64,000 nt of DNA from Capronia americana (lineage: Eukaryota > Ascomycota > Eurotiomycetes > Chaetothyriales > Herpotrichiellaceae). Shown here in pieces: positions 53,354 to 63,211 of the stretch. The stretch is from assembly GCA_016110215.1 (NCBI GenBank), contig JADWQD010000006.1, positions 1,612,001 through 1,676,000 on the forward strand. The letters run 5' to 3'. The notes beneath the pieces are model-generated. The model ran no database searches. It was not told the DNA's origin and was given only the letters and a program-made list of their open reading frames with translations. The position numbers were made by a program, and so were the translations under genes. Within the stretch, counting starts at the first letter, position 1; the number at the start of each line of letters is the position of its first letter.

Positions 53354-54261
53354 ATGTACTCGACTGCAAGGTGGGATTTCACGTGTGAGGCTCGTCTCAG
53401 AAAGACTGACACGGGGATAGACTGGCTAGCCAGGAGAGGGCGTCTCCTCCATGCCTGCAGACTTTCGCGAGCCTCCTGAGGGAGAAGGAGAGCCTGATTG
53501 GAGCGGCGGTGACCATCGGCAGCACCCTCTGCGCCCAGGTTACTGCGCGAGTAGGCTTCGATTGGGTGCTCATTGATATGGAACATGCTCCGGTGTCAGC
53601 GAGAGAGGCATCGATGATGGTGCAGGCCGTGGTATCTGCGTCTGGAGGCCGGTGCGTGCCGATTATTCGGACTCCTTCGCATGGCGTGGAATGGATCAAA
53701 TGGGCCTTGGACTCAGGGGCGGCTGGAATCATCATCCCCATGGTGACCAGCGCCAAAGAATGCGAAGACATTGTACAACGAGCCATCTATCCCCCTCGAG
53801 GTCAACGCAGCTTTGGCCCATTTCTGGCTCCCTATGCCGATGTCGATCCCACGTCCGATGTCACCAAGTATCTCCGGGAGCGAGTCAAGGATGTTGCCAT
53901 CATCCCGATGATCGAATCGGTGGAAGGCGTGCAGAACGCCGAAGAGATCCTGTCGGTCCCCGGCGTCACCGGCTGTTTTGTTGGGCCGTACGACCTGCGC
54001 CAGTCTATGGCACTATCGGGTGGGGATGGGGAGGAGCCGACCTACGTGAGGGCTCTAGAAAAGGTACTCCAAGCAGGGAAGAAGAACGATGTGGTGATCG
54101 GCACAGTAGGTGCGACGGAGGCGTCTGCGAAACGGAAAATCGAGATGGGCTTCAAGTTCCTGCTCACAGGGCAAGAGCCGAATTTTCTCGCTGCGGGCGC
54201 GAGTGCAGTTCTTCTGTCGTGCCAGAGAGGCGCGAACAGTGTCAGATCCAGTAATCTATAA
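53354..54261 (+). CDS. HpcH/HpaI-family aldolase (2-oxo-acid, class II pyruvate aldolase type)
   Basis: The catalytic exon 53421..54261 is secure. The start is not: the frame of the conserved core has no ATG, so a 17-nt first exon 53354..53370 (MYSTA) spliced by a 50-nt intron is proposed, giving 285 residues. The core matches the HpcH/HpaI fold: VGFDWVLIDMEHAPVSA, VPIIRTPSHGVEWIKWALDSGAAGIIIPMV, IYPPRGQRSFGPF, the metal ligand Glu in IPMIESVEGVQNAEEI and Asp in VGPYDLRQSM, and GFKFLLTGQEPNFL near the end. Enzymes here cleave 4-hydroxy-2-oxo acids to pyruvate (or a related oxo-acid) and an aldehyde. They often close meta-cleavage or sugar-acid pathways. Confidence 0.85.
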
Positions 54262-54514
54262 ATGTGAGAGTGCGAACTTGCGTCAAGTCACGGCCCAGTG
54301 CGGCGGTGAATAGGACTCTAACTCTATGACTGTCACACTTTTGGGGGAACAGGGGTTCTTGTAAAATGGCCGTTGACTGTGACACCCTGGCCTACCCTTG
54401 TAGATACTCTAGTTATTCAATATCTTCTGCTCGACATGCATAATTCCGCTCGCATCGGGTTTCCCAGCTTCTGGCCTCCAGTTTCGGTCCCCTCCGAATG
54501 CTCACAAAAGCTGA

Positions 54515-55894
54515 TCAGAAGATCGCGATAACATTTGAGTGGCTACCCACTCCGCCTGGAACGGGTGTTAGGAGTCTTCATGCCTGTTGAAAGGAGGTGC
54601 TCGTCCTTACCTTTCACATTGGCAGGAGAACTAGAGAGGAAAAAAGTGTAACGCTTGTGCATTTTACACAGAGCCGCCAGCTCTTCCAAATCCCACAGTT
54701 CGCCGATCGGGCTACCCCAGAGAGGTAGAAGCCAGTGATGAAGGTGCTCGGGTTCGTCCATCGGCCACGTCTCGAATGACGGCGCGTCACTGGCGACTGC
54801 ACTGAAGTAGTTGTCGTGGAGAAGCTCAACCATGTCGTGAGCACGAGAGAGACCGGCAAATTTGAGTTCCAAGTAAGCGGTGGCACTCATCGCCTCGCGC
54901 TGCTGCTTGTTGAGTTTGCGATACGCCTCGGAAAAGCCGGTTCTGACGATGAAGATGTCGCCATACTTGAAATCGACGCCTTGTGCCTTCGCACAAGCCT
55001 TGATCTCCTCGGCGGTGATTTTGCGGGGCGTGAAGGGATCGTACGACTTGCCGCAAAAGTCGTAGAAGTCGATTAAAACGCCCCGACCGACTACACAAGC
55101 ACGTGCACAGGTCAGCCTCCGACGGGAGTCATGGTGCCAGTGAGTTGTCTTACCGAGGCCTCGACGAGCCCACGCGTTGGTGCCGATCCTGCCCGAGTCG
55201 CCCTCGATCTGTTCGACCGTGGTCTAGAATGTGTGAGCATGTCAGCCACCTCAGGTAAGGTGGCCGGCTATACATTGTTATACCAGATATATCCGTTCTT
55301 GTGTTTGATCCCCGCCTACATGACCACGTCAGCCACTATAATGTCCCTCTTAGTAGCAGGAGGGAACTGACATGTCGAAAACCATCCCACTGTGAGCCAC
55401 TTTGCGTATTCAATTCGTACAAATCGTCGAATGCGTAAGGGCGAACTTTAAGGAGGGTATGCTTGAAAGGCGTGCGGCCGAAGAAAGGAGGCTCGGGCCA
55501 CTCCGCGGGAAGACTTTGCACAGAGGACGAGCATCAGTCGGATCGAAAGGCCACGTACAATTTCGAAATACTCGGCTTTAATGCTGGCTGGACTCACTTC
55601 AAGCCTGCCCTCTCACCCGTCTTGATCAACTTGGCGGCCTCGACGACTCTTCGTGGAGTCAGGAGATTCAAACGTCCGAGCTATTCCGGACGATCAGATT
55701 TCCACTCGGGACAACCGTCGTTTTGCTGACTGGTATAGTGCTGGGATGGATCAATCATGTACAGCTCCTTCACTCACCTCGTCATCCGGTCCCCAAAACC
55801 AAGCAGCGTGTTCTGGGGCTCCAGGGATCTTCGGCAAGTCGTTGAGCTTGGGAAGATTCTGCGAATCGGGATCCCACTTTGTCATGGTGGTCAT
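54515..55894 (-). CDS. Cyclase-family metal-dependent hydrolase (kynurenine-formamidase-like, PF04199 type)
   Basis: Seven exons: 55778..55894, 55598..55680, 55372..55513, 55274..55315, 55154..55223, 54611..55090 and 54515..54555, coding 324 residues. Splicing rebuilds the family core: PEWPEPPFFGRTPFKHTL-like stretch LPAEWPEPPFFGRTPFKH, GSQWDGFRHAGIKHKNGYIW (metal site HxxxD-type region), GRIGTNAWARRGLVGRGVLI and YDFCGKSYDP. The C-terminus is SSSPANVKGGVGSHSNVIAIF, matching the usual family end. The middle 54611..55090 exon alone shows an unspliced frame that would end in a wrong tail. Fungal relatives hydrolyse or open small cyclic or amide substrates; the exact one is unknown. It is the most intron-rich gene in the accessory run. 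Confidence 0.85.
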
Positions 55895-56536
55895 CGTAGC
55901 AATGTGTTCAAATTCCCACGGCTCTTCGATAACACAATGTCTCGACGCATGGTTACTTTTTCAAGGCACTTTGAACCTGATATATGTGGGTTGTCGACGT
56001 TCTCCACTAGTTGCATTTTCTGCTTGAATCGGAAGGCGGAAAACCGCCGACGGGGCCAACTGTCGTGCTTCTTCCTTCCTCCTAAACCGGCAGCTTTGAG
56101 AAGCCGATCCTTTCGGCGAGGAGAGCAATACATGCGGAACACTTCGCGATTGGGAGCTCCACAAGTGCCGTCCTCCAATATTGGTCAAGCGGCTTCCCAT
56201 GTAATCCACATCAAATCTGGACACGCTCCCGCCATCACTGGCAATAGAATGATATCTCCGCAGCCGACCAAACGTCCCCAGGCTACCAGCTATGTCCCGA
56301 ACCGTCTGTCTAGGATGAGATGCATCAAAAGTCCTTGCCACGCTAGTTGGGGGACGGTTACGTTCTGAAAAGAGTTGGTAGCGCAAGATAATGTCAACTG
56401 CGACTTGAATTGCAAGTGTTATACTACACTGATGTAGCTGCTCAGTTGGAATTCCCAAGCTATCAAGCACCAACATCGTCTGAACAGCACCACATACACA
56501 GACACTAAGTTGGAGAATGGGCTAGGGTCACTGGCC
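55895..56536. other. Intergenic between cyclase and TauD genes
   Basis: About 640 bases. A 171-codon minus-strand frame is open, but it resembles nothing and was rejected. It holds the cyclase promoter. Confidence 0.45.
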
Positions 56537-57559
56537 TCACGCGGTTGCAGAGACAGTCTTCGCGACTCCAATACCACTGGCCGATCCGGTCCCATAGGCC
56601 CCCTTTTCGTGCGCGAGAGGGTCTTGCGGCAGCTTGATTTTCCAGTTGTCGCCGACCTTGTTTTCCCCCCAAGCATATGGCCCATCGTCGAGCGTGTTGG
56701 TGCGACGCATATCCCTTCGATACTTGTGGATGTACTCGGATGCATCAAGAGCACGATGCCAGACCGCCGTGTTGTCCCACATCACCGCATCGCCTGCCTG
56801 CTTCCAGGCGACTTTGTAGACAAACTTGGGTTGGGTGCCATGGTCAATCAATTCTTGGATCATCTGATGACTCTCTTCGATTGAATATCCCTGGAACCGA
56901 TAGACGTAGCTCGTCACGTAGAGGTTCTTCCGACCACTGCCTTCGTGCGGATAGACTGCCTTGAAATGAGAGACGGGCCAATCATAAAGATCCACATCCC
57001 TGTATAGATCTGGAGCTGCGAGCCGACGATTATGAATCAAGGAACAGTCGCAAACCACATTTTCGAGCTTCTTCTTCCACTCCGAGGAGAGTTCATCATA
57101 AGCCGTTCGCGAGTCGGCAAACTCGGTTTCACCGCCAAATGGCGGGATCTCCACCGAACGCAGCAGGGAATACTTGTCCCGGCGTGGATGGTACTGCATA
57201 TCCGCGTGCCAGAGTTCGTTGCCTTTCTTCAGCAGGGAGATGACACGGTCTTCCGACTTGATAATCTCACCGTCATCATCCAGGTTGGAGACATCGAAGA
57301 TATGTGGCTGGTCCGGAAATCGACCGCGTCGTCGAATGAAGGGCATCGAGTCCAGTTCGCCAAACTGTCGCATGAAGGCCACGTGGGAATCATTGTCCAT
57401 GTTGGCTTTCCGGAAGACAAGGAACCCATACTTGTCGATGCCCTTCTGAACCTGCGCGATGACTGATTCAGGGACCGGCTTGGAAAAGTCTATGCCTTCT
57501 ACCTCAGCGCCAAACGTGGGGTGGATCGGGTTGAAGTGAATGGTTGTGGAGTCGCCCAT
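56537..57559 (-). CDS. TauD/TfdA-family 2-oxoglutarate-dependent dioxygenase
   Basis: A single-exon gene of 340 residues from ATG 57559; the frame upstream starts with TTG. Fe(II)/2-oxoglutarate dioxygenases of this family hydroxylate and thereby cleave taurine, aryloxyacetates and similar compounds. The iron ligands are visible: HxD in ELWHADMQYHP (His about 119), and the distal His in NTAVWHRALDAS. RRDMRRTN carries the 2-oxoglutarate Arg. The N-terminal HPTFGAEVEGIDFSKPVP and FGELDSMPFIRRRGRFPDQP are typical. GGETEFADSRTAYDELSSEW is also family-specific. It resembles the fungal 2,4-D dioxygenase-like proteins. It is divergent from the flavin monooxygenase gene and so likely shares its promoter. 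Confidence 0.92.
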   Translation of the reverse strand: MGDSTTIHFNPIHPTFGAEVEGIDFSKPVPESVIAQVQKGIDKYGFLVFRKANMDNDSHVAFMRQFGELDSMPFIRRRGRFPDQPHIFDVSNLDDDGEIIKSEDRVISLLKKGNELWHADMQYHPRRDKYSLLRSVEIPPFGGETEFADSRTAYDELSSEWKKKLENVVCDCSLIHNRRLAAPDLYRDVDLYDWPVSHFKAVYPHEGSGRKNLYVTSYVYRFQGYSIEESHQMIQELIDHGTQPKFVYKVAWKQAGDAVMWDNTAVWHRALDASEYIHKYRRDMRRTNTLDDGPYAWGENKVGDNWKIKLPQDPLAHEKGAYGTGSASGIGVAKTVSATA

Positions 57560-58087
57560 GCTTAGAATCAACGCAGATCAAAATTCAGCCAAGTAGTGAT
57601 GCGGTGTGGTTATCGCAACATGAAATTGCAGACTTCTTCGTTGAATGCATTGCTTTGCCCCTCGAGGGGATTTAAATCCCGATGTCTCATTGACGTCGGT
57701 CGCCAATGTCGCCGCAGTAGTGCTACAGGAGGTGGGACAAGTTAGATATCACGTGGAAGCGGAATGGATCCCAGGGGTTGGCGGAAACATCCAGACAGGT
57801 TCCTGGACCCTCACATGATACAGCAAGGGAGGGTCCTGCTTTCCGCCTCGTCATTTTCGCTGGGAATATGTGCACATGCCTCAGGCAAAGGGGCGCACCT
57901 CCGATCTTTCCGACCGGTTGCCACGGTGCACGTTTCGGAAGGACGAGGATGTATCAGGATATGTCTGTTGTTGAAGATAATAGAAATTGGGCTGGGTTTT
58001 GCATTTGCTCAAAGCAAAGGCCATAGCAGCCATTGAGTCCCAACAGTATTATCTATCAACGGCAGACCTTCACAGCGTCTCGATTCC
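57560..58087. promoter_or_regulatory. Divergent promoter between TauD and flavin monooxygenase genes
   Basis: About 530 bases, head to head. No operator was identified. Best place to look for a shared regulator site (CGG-type half-sites). Confidence 0.5.
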
Positions 58088-59872
58088 ATGATGGCGCCAC
58101 TTCCACAACTACCGAAGGATGACCCGAGAGCTGATACTGAAGAAGCGGCCAAAAAGTACGGCTGGGAGAACGTGAATCGTAATGGTTATTCGATTTTGGA
58201 AAAGCCGCATGGGCTACCTCAGCGCAAACGCCTGATCGTGATCGGTGCCGGAGCTACAGGCATTTGCATGGCCAAGTTCGCTGAAGCGTTAGCTAACCTC
58301 GATGTACAAATATACGAAAAGAATGAAGAGGTCTCGGGCACTTGGTGGGAGAACAGATACCCCGGTTGCGGGTGTGACATTCCCTCGCATATTTACCAGT
58401 TTCAATGGGCGATGAACCCCAATTGGTCGCACTACTACGCCTCCGCGGCTGAAATCTTTGAATACTTCAAAGGCGTCGTCGATTCTCATGGATTGCGGAA
58501 ATACATCAAGCTTCAGCATCGAGTCATCCATGCCAGCTGGAACTCGCAGACTGCAAAGTGGGTGGTTGAGGTACAGAGAGCCGATGGCTCGTCTTTCACA
58601 GACGAATGCGATTACCTCCTTAACGGCTGCGGACTCCTAAACAACTGGAAGTGGCCGACAATCAAAGGACTTCACACATTCAAAGGCCCCTTACTTCATT
58701 CAGCAGCATATGACGAGTCCACGATTCTCGACGGGAAAAGAGTGGCTGTCTTGGGAGCAGGCTCCTCCGGCGTGCAAATTGTGGCAAATATCCAACCGCT
58801 CGTCAAACACCTCTATACCTGGGTTCGCTCTCCTATCTGGATCACTTCCGGGTTTGCCTCCAAGTTTGCCGGGCCAAATGGCCAGAACTTCAAATACGGA
58901 GAAGATATCAAGAGGAGGTTCGCCGAGGACCCCGTGTCGCAGCTTCGATACATCAAGATGTTGGATGCCGAGCTCGGCCAACGCTTCTACTTTAATTTCA
59001 CCAACACAGACGACGCGAAAATGGCCAAGGAGTTTTCTCAAAAGGCTATGCAGGAGAAGCTGAAAGATCGTCCCGACTTGATCAAAAAGCTCATCCCTAC
59101 CGCGTATGGCCCTGGCTGCCGTCGTCCCACTCCAGGAAATGGATATCTAGAAGCACTAATGCACCCGAATGTCACTACCTACACGGAAGAAGTTCAAGAA
59201 ATTACCCCAACGGGCTTTATCGATAGTGAGGGCCAGGCACATGAAGTTGATATCATCATCTGCGCCACCGGCTTCGACACCTCCTACGTGCCACGGTTTC
59301 CGGTCCTCGCTAACGGAAAGGACTTGAGAAAAGAATGGGCGAATGACCCCGTGTCCTATTTCTCGGTCATGGTCCCCGAATTCCCCAACTATTTTCTCTC
59401 TATCGGGCCATATAGTGCTACCAACGGATCTCTCTTGCCTCCCATCGAGCATGGATGCAAGTACATATGTAAGATCATCGAGAAATGTCAAATCGAACAC
59501 ATTCGCTCCATCGCACCGAAAGAAGAAGTTATGCGAGAATTCCGAGAGCACTCAGATCTTTTCCTCAAACGAACCGTCTGGAATCAAAAATGCCGGAGTT
59601 GGTACAAGGGAGGCACCATTGACGGCCTCCCGCGACTCTATCCTGCGTCCCGAGCTCATTACATCGTCACCATGGAGCCACGGTATGAGGACTTTGTCAT
59701 AGACTACGAGAGTTCCAACCGATTTCATTTCTGGGGCAATGGTTTTACGGTCCGTGAGCTGGACGGCCGAGACCCGACATGGTATCTAGGAATTGTCGAC
59801 GGGCAGGACAAACAACCCGACTATACGGAAGACGAAAAGGCAGTCCTGTTCTCCGCCGTATCGGAAGGCTAG
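58088..59872 (+). CDS. FAD-dependent Baeyer-Villiger-type monooxygenase
   Basis: A single-exon gene of 594 residues. FAD is bound by the first Rossmann motif VIGAGATGICMAKF (about residue 52); NADPH by the second, VLGAGSSGVQIV (about 221). GTWWENRYPGCGCDIPSHIY is the extended BVMO signature region. The central BVMO fingerprint appears as FKGPLLHSAAYD (198-209), with Tyr where Trp is usual. ICATGFDTSYVPRF and SIGPYSATNGSLLPPIEHG follow towards the C-terminus. It converts ketones to esters or lactones with O2 and NADPH, or may act as an N/S-oxygenase. The family is firm; ketone oxygenation is likely but not proven, given the altered fingerprint. No signal peptide is visible. Confidence 0.93.
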   Translation: MMAPLPQLPKDDPRADTEEAAKKYGWENVNRNGYSILEKPHGLPQRKRLIVIGAGATGICMAKFAEALANLDVQIYEKNEEVSGTWWENRYPGCGCDIPSHIYQFQWAMNPNWSHYYASAAEIFEYFKGVVDSHGLRKYIKLQHRVIHASWNSQTAKWVVEVQRADGSSFTDECDYLLNGCGLLNNWKWPTIKGLHTFKGPLLHSAAYDESTILDGKRVAVLGAGSSGVQIVANIQPLVKHLYTWVRSPIWITSGFASKFAGPNGQNFKYGEDIKRRFAEDPVSQLRYIKMLDAELGQRFYFNFTNTDDAKMAKEFSQKAMQEKLKDRPDLIKKLIPTAYGPGCRRPTPGNGYLEALMHPNVTTYTEEVQEITPTGFIDSEGQAHEVDIIICATGFDTSYVPRFPVLANGKDLRKEWANDPVSYFSVMVPEFPNYFLSIGPYSATNGSLLPPIEHGCKYICKIIEKCQIEHIRSIAPKEEVMREFREHSDLFLKRTVWNQKCRSWYKGGTIDGLPRLYPASRAHYIVTMEPRYEDFVIDYESSNRFHFWGNGFTVRELDGRDPTWYLGIVDGQDKQPDYTEDEKAVLFSAVSEG

Positions 59873-60336
59873 AGCCAATGAACCCCCGGGATCCTTGGGA
59901 TCATTTGGCACTGGAGTAAACAAGACGATAGATTGTCACCATTGGGCAGATACAGTAGTTTCTTTTCAATGGCATTGTCTTCGTAAAGCAATCGAATAAT
60001 GGGTATGGTTGGCTACCGATTACACCGGACACCTCCACATTAATGTGTCCCCAGACTTGACAGTTGCCTTCACCAGGCGATGAGCATCTACTGCTACCCA
60101 GCATGCTTGACCTTTTCTGGGTCGCACAGTGCACAGACGTCGATGCCGATGCGGAATTTCGCAACCCGGGCCGACAGTGGCGACCTACGGCGTCACAACC
60201 CCTCCCGAGCAAAACGAAAAGATGAACCGGGAGCTATTAGGCAATCATCATCCGAACAACTGAAGTCTCTTGGTACTGGAGCTACGAGTTGACTGGCTCT
60301 GGAACTGAGACGGACATAAAAGATCGTTAGTTCTAC
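59873..60336. other. Intergenic between monooxygenase and second SDR
   Basis: About 460 bases, genes on the same strand. It holds the SDR promoter; nothing else was recognised. Confidence 0.45.
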
Positions 60337-61192
60337 ATGGCTCTGTCCACCATTCATACTTTGGCCAGGCAGAAGAAGATGGCGGCTCTCACAGGCAAGG
60401 TTATTGCTCTCACAGGTGCAGGCGGAGGCATAGGATCCGTCACTGCAGAAATCCTTGCTTCAAGAGGGGCAAGTCTCTCACTCTCGGACGTCGATGAGAA
60501 TGCATTAGCCGAGTTGGCCCAGCAGCTACGGAAACAGTATCAAACGGATGTGACCACGACGGTGGTCAATGTGACCGACTCTAAGCAAGTTGATGAATGG
60601 ATCGCGTCGACTGTGAAGCACTTCGGCAAACTCTCTGGAGGTGTGAACCTGGCTGGGACGGTCGGAAAAGAACTCGGTTTGAAAACCTGCGCCGAATGTT
60701 CGGATGAGGACTTCGACCTGGTCATGGCGATCAATGTTCGCGGCGTGATGGCGTGCCAACGGGCGCAACTGCGAGCGATTGAAGACGGTGGCTCCATCGT
60801 CAACATAGCCAGTGTGGCCGGCAAGATTGGCATTGCCAACCTCTGCGCTTATGGTACCAGCAAGCACGCTGTCGTCGGCCTGTCAAGGATAGCCGCGCAA
60901 GAGAATGGTCATCGCAATGTCCGAGTCAATGCGGTCGCACCGTAAGAACATTGCCCCAGCCATTTGCGTGAATTAGGTGAACTGATGATCAAATCACAGA
61001 GGAAGCATCGATACCAAAATGCTGGCGATCGCTCGTGATGCAGAAATGGATGGAAGCGTTAAGGCCCTTGCACCGATCAATAGGCTTGGAAGACCAGAGG
61101 AGGTGGCACGACTGATTGCCTTCTTGCTCAGCGACGATGCCTCCTACATCACTGGAGCGGTGTATACAGTGGATGGTGGAATGACCCCCTGA
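60337..61192 (+). CDS. Short-chain dehydrogenase/reductase (classical SDR)
   Basis: Two exons: 60337..60941 and 61000..61192 (intron 58 nt), coding 265 residues. The cofactor motif TGAGGGIG is at 26-33, NLAG at 104-107, catalytic Ser159 with Tyr172 and Lys176 in YGTSKHA. RVNAVAPGSIDTKM is formed across the splice, and [13 protein letters not shown] ends the protein. A second in-frame Met at residue 15 fits most family starts, so the N-terminus may be 14 residues shorter. It is related to the SDR at 43744..44772, but the two have different intron patterns (2 versus 6 exons). A role in oxidising or reducing a pathway alcohol/ketone is expected. Confidence 0.92.
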
Positions 61193-61531
61193 ACGCCCCT
61201 GCCACCAGCCCTTGCTCAGGCACCAATTCGCCAATATTGCTAGAGGAATGCATAGCGAGATTAGGCTGTTCCAAGTTTTGACTCGTTGATCACCTCAATT
61301 CCGTGCCTATATTCACAGCGCCTCTTATCAGGCTCCATTGTCGATCGTTGACACCATGACCAGACTACACAATTCCCGTGCCTCAAACTAGACTCGTAAC
61401 CGAAATACCCACAAGGGACAGTATAGTTGATTGGTTTCATTACGTCCGTGAATCACCTTCATGTTCTTGTTCAATATGAATAGTCACCGGAAACCTGACG
61501 GGGGCCTAGAGCTATAAGCCATTCCATCTCA
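61193..61531. other. Convergent 3' region of SDR and P450 genes
   Basis: About 340 bases between converging genes; nothing was recognised. Confidence 0.45.
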
Positions 61532-63211
61532 TTATTGGGCCAGATTTCGCTTCTTCAAGACTACCGGTAGAGGAACTTTCATCAGGGTCAGGGTGGAGAC
61601 GACATCGAAGGGAAATCGCTCCAAGTCGAAGCCAGGCTGAGGAACAATCTCCAACCTTTTCAGGAAGCGTGTGAGGAACAGGCGCATCTCCAAGGTGGCC
61701 AGTGGCTTGCCAGCGCAACTGTATATCCCGGCGCCAAAAGGGATCCAGGCCTTGGTGTTGTGGTTTCGAAGGCCCAGTTTTTCGCGCTCTAGGTCCATCC
61801 ACCTTTCAGGAATGAATTCCAATGATCTCGAAAAGTTCTTCTCATTGCGCAGCATGGTCCACTTGTGCACACTAATCTGGGTGAAGCCCGGGATGTACTT
61901 TCCGTTAATCACGGCGCCCTCTTGGGGAGTCGAACGCTGGTTTCCATGCGGATCCGGGTGAGCCAGGCGGATCGACTCGTTTATGACGGCATTGAGATAG
62001 GGGGCACGTGCTGGTACCACTTGCTGGCCGATGAGGTCGCTGGTTCCGTCCCAGAGTGAGTCGATCTCGGCTTGTAGCTTCTTGTACTTGTCGGGATTCA
62101 GCATCAGGTAATAAAAGACGAACGTGATGGCGACGCTACTGGTGTCGCTTCCGGCAATCACCACCACGATGGATTCCTCAGCCACCTGAGACATGGTCAA
62201 CGCCGTGCCCGTCTGGGGGTCGGCCTGCATCAAATAATCGAAGATGTCTTCGTTGGGACCTTGACCTCTCGCGTAGCGGGCTGCGAATCGCCTATTGGTG
62301 AACCGGACAAATCTAAAAGCATTTTTCTTCCGTTCCCGGTCAACCGGCAACCATTTGTACAATTCTTTAAACCATGGCACGGGACGTACGGTCACCGCCA
62401 TGCGCATGTAGCTGTGCAAGAGGCGCGTCCACTCGAGTGACTCCTTGTTGGAACGATCGATCAAGCCGAAATCCGAACTGAAGCCCAGATCTCCCATGGC
62501 GTCGAATGTGAAATGGTCGACTTCGGCGCTGATGTCGAAAACGCTTCCATCTTTGGCTTCGCATTGACGTATGAGCTTATCGGTAAGCCGAATCAGCCTG
62601 GGTTCGTACGACTCTAGGGCCACCGCCGTGAAAGCCTTATCCCAGATCCGGCGACGGACCTTGTGGGCCTCTACATTCCGCGTGCTGGCCATCACCAAGG
62701 TGTGGGCTCCTGCTCTCCCAGGATTGCCATCGTACCAGGGTCCCCGGCGTAACTTCAGAGACCGAGCACCGTATATATACGTGACATCCTCAGCGTCGAT
62801 GAAGGAAAGCTCGTTGGGACCGTAGCGGACAATATCTCCGTGCTTTTGGTGCAGCGCTTCGAGATACCTGTGACTCTTCCCGGTGGCACAGATGTAGGCA
62901 TAATGGAACTTGCTCAGTTTACCGAGAGTCGGGCCCGGATATTTGCGTAGAGGATGGAGGAACAACCGGTAGATGCTGATGCTGGCCCCGAGAATGGTGA
63001 AAAAGTAAAGATTGAAGGTCACGGCCACAAACCAGAGTCCAAGCCGGCCCAAATTTGGTTGACTCCGCCAGAGTATGATGGGTATCGATTGCAGGGCTGC
63101 AGCAAAGGTGAGGAACTGGGGGACGGTGGGTTCATGGTTTTTGAAGCCCACGTGGCTTGCCACTGCCAGCAGGGCACTTGCCGAGCAAACATTCAACGAA
63201 GACAAATGCAT
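61532..63211 (-). CDS. Cytochrome P450 monooxygenase (membrane-anchored)
   Basis: A single-exon gene of 559 residues from ATG 63211. The N-terminal 95 residues hold two or three hydrophobic segments (SASALLAVASHVGF, LWFVAVTFNLYFFTILG) as in fungal P450s with an unusually long anchor. The proline-rich hinge is RKYPGPTLGKLSKF. The I-helix reads VVIAGSDTSSVA, the ExxR is INESIRLAH, and the heme loop is FGAGIYSCAGKPLA with the Cys ligand at 499. This last has Tyr-Ser where many P450s have Arg-x, seen in related fungal P450s of secondary or xenobiotic metabolism. It is likely the oxidative entry or tailoring step of the nearby set. The substrate is unknown. Confidence 0.94.
   Translation of the reverse strand: MHLSSLNVCSASALLAVASHVGFKNHEPTVPQFLTFAAALQSIPIILWRSQPNLGRLGLWFVAVTFNLYFFTILGASISIYRLFLHPLRKYPGPTLGKLSKFHYAYICATGKSHRYLEALHQKHGDIVRYGPNELSFIDAEDVTYIYGARSLKLRRGPWYDGNPGRAGAHTLVMASTRNVEAHKVRRRIWDKAFTAVALESYEPRLIRLTDKLIRQCEAKDGSVFDISAEVDHFTFDAMGDLGFSSDFGLIDRSNKESLEWTRLLHSYMRMAVTVRPVPWFKELYKWLPVDRERKKNAFRFVRFTNRRFAARYARGQGPNEDIFDYLMQADPQTGTALTMSQVAEESIVVVIAGSDTSSVAITFVFYYLMLNPDKYKKLQAEIDSLWDGTSDLIGQQVVPARAPYLNAVINESIRLAHPDPHGNQRSTPQEGAVINGKYIPGFTQISVHKWTMLRNEKNFSRSLEFIPERWMDLEREKLGLRNHNTKAWIPFGAGIYSCAGKPLATLEMRLFLTRFLKRLEIVPQPGFDLERFPFDVVSTLTLMKVPLPVVLKKRNLAQ

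Noticed and set aside
55961..56476. 171-codon minus-strand open frame between cyclase and TauD genes
   Set aside because: It has an ATG but low-complexity, family-less sequence and no splice partner. Treated as chance.
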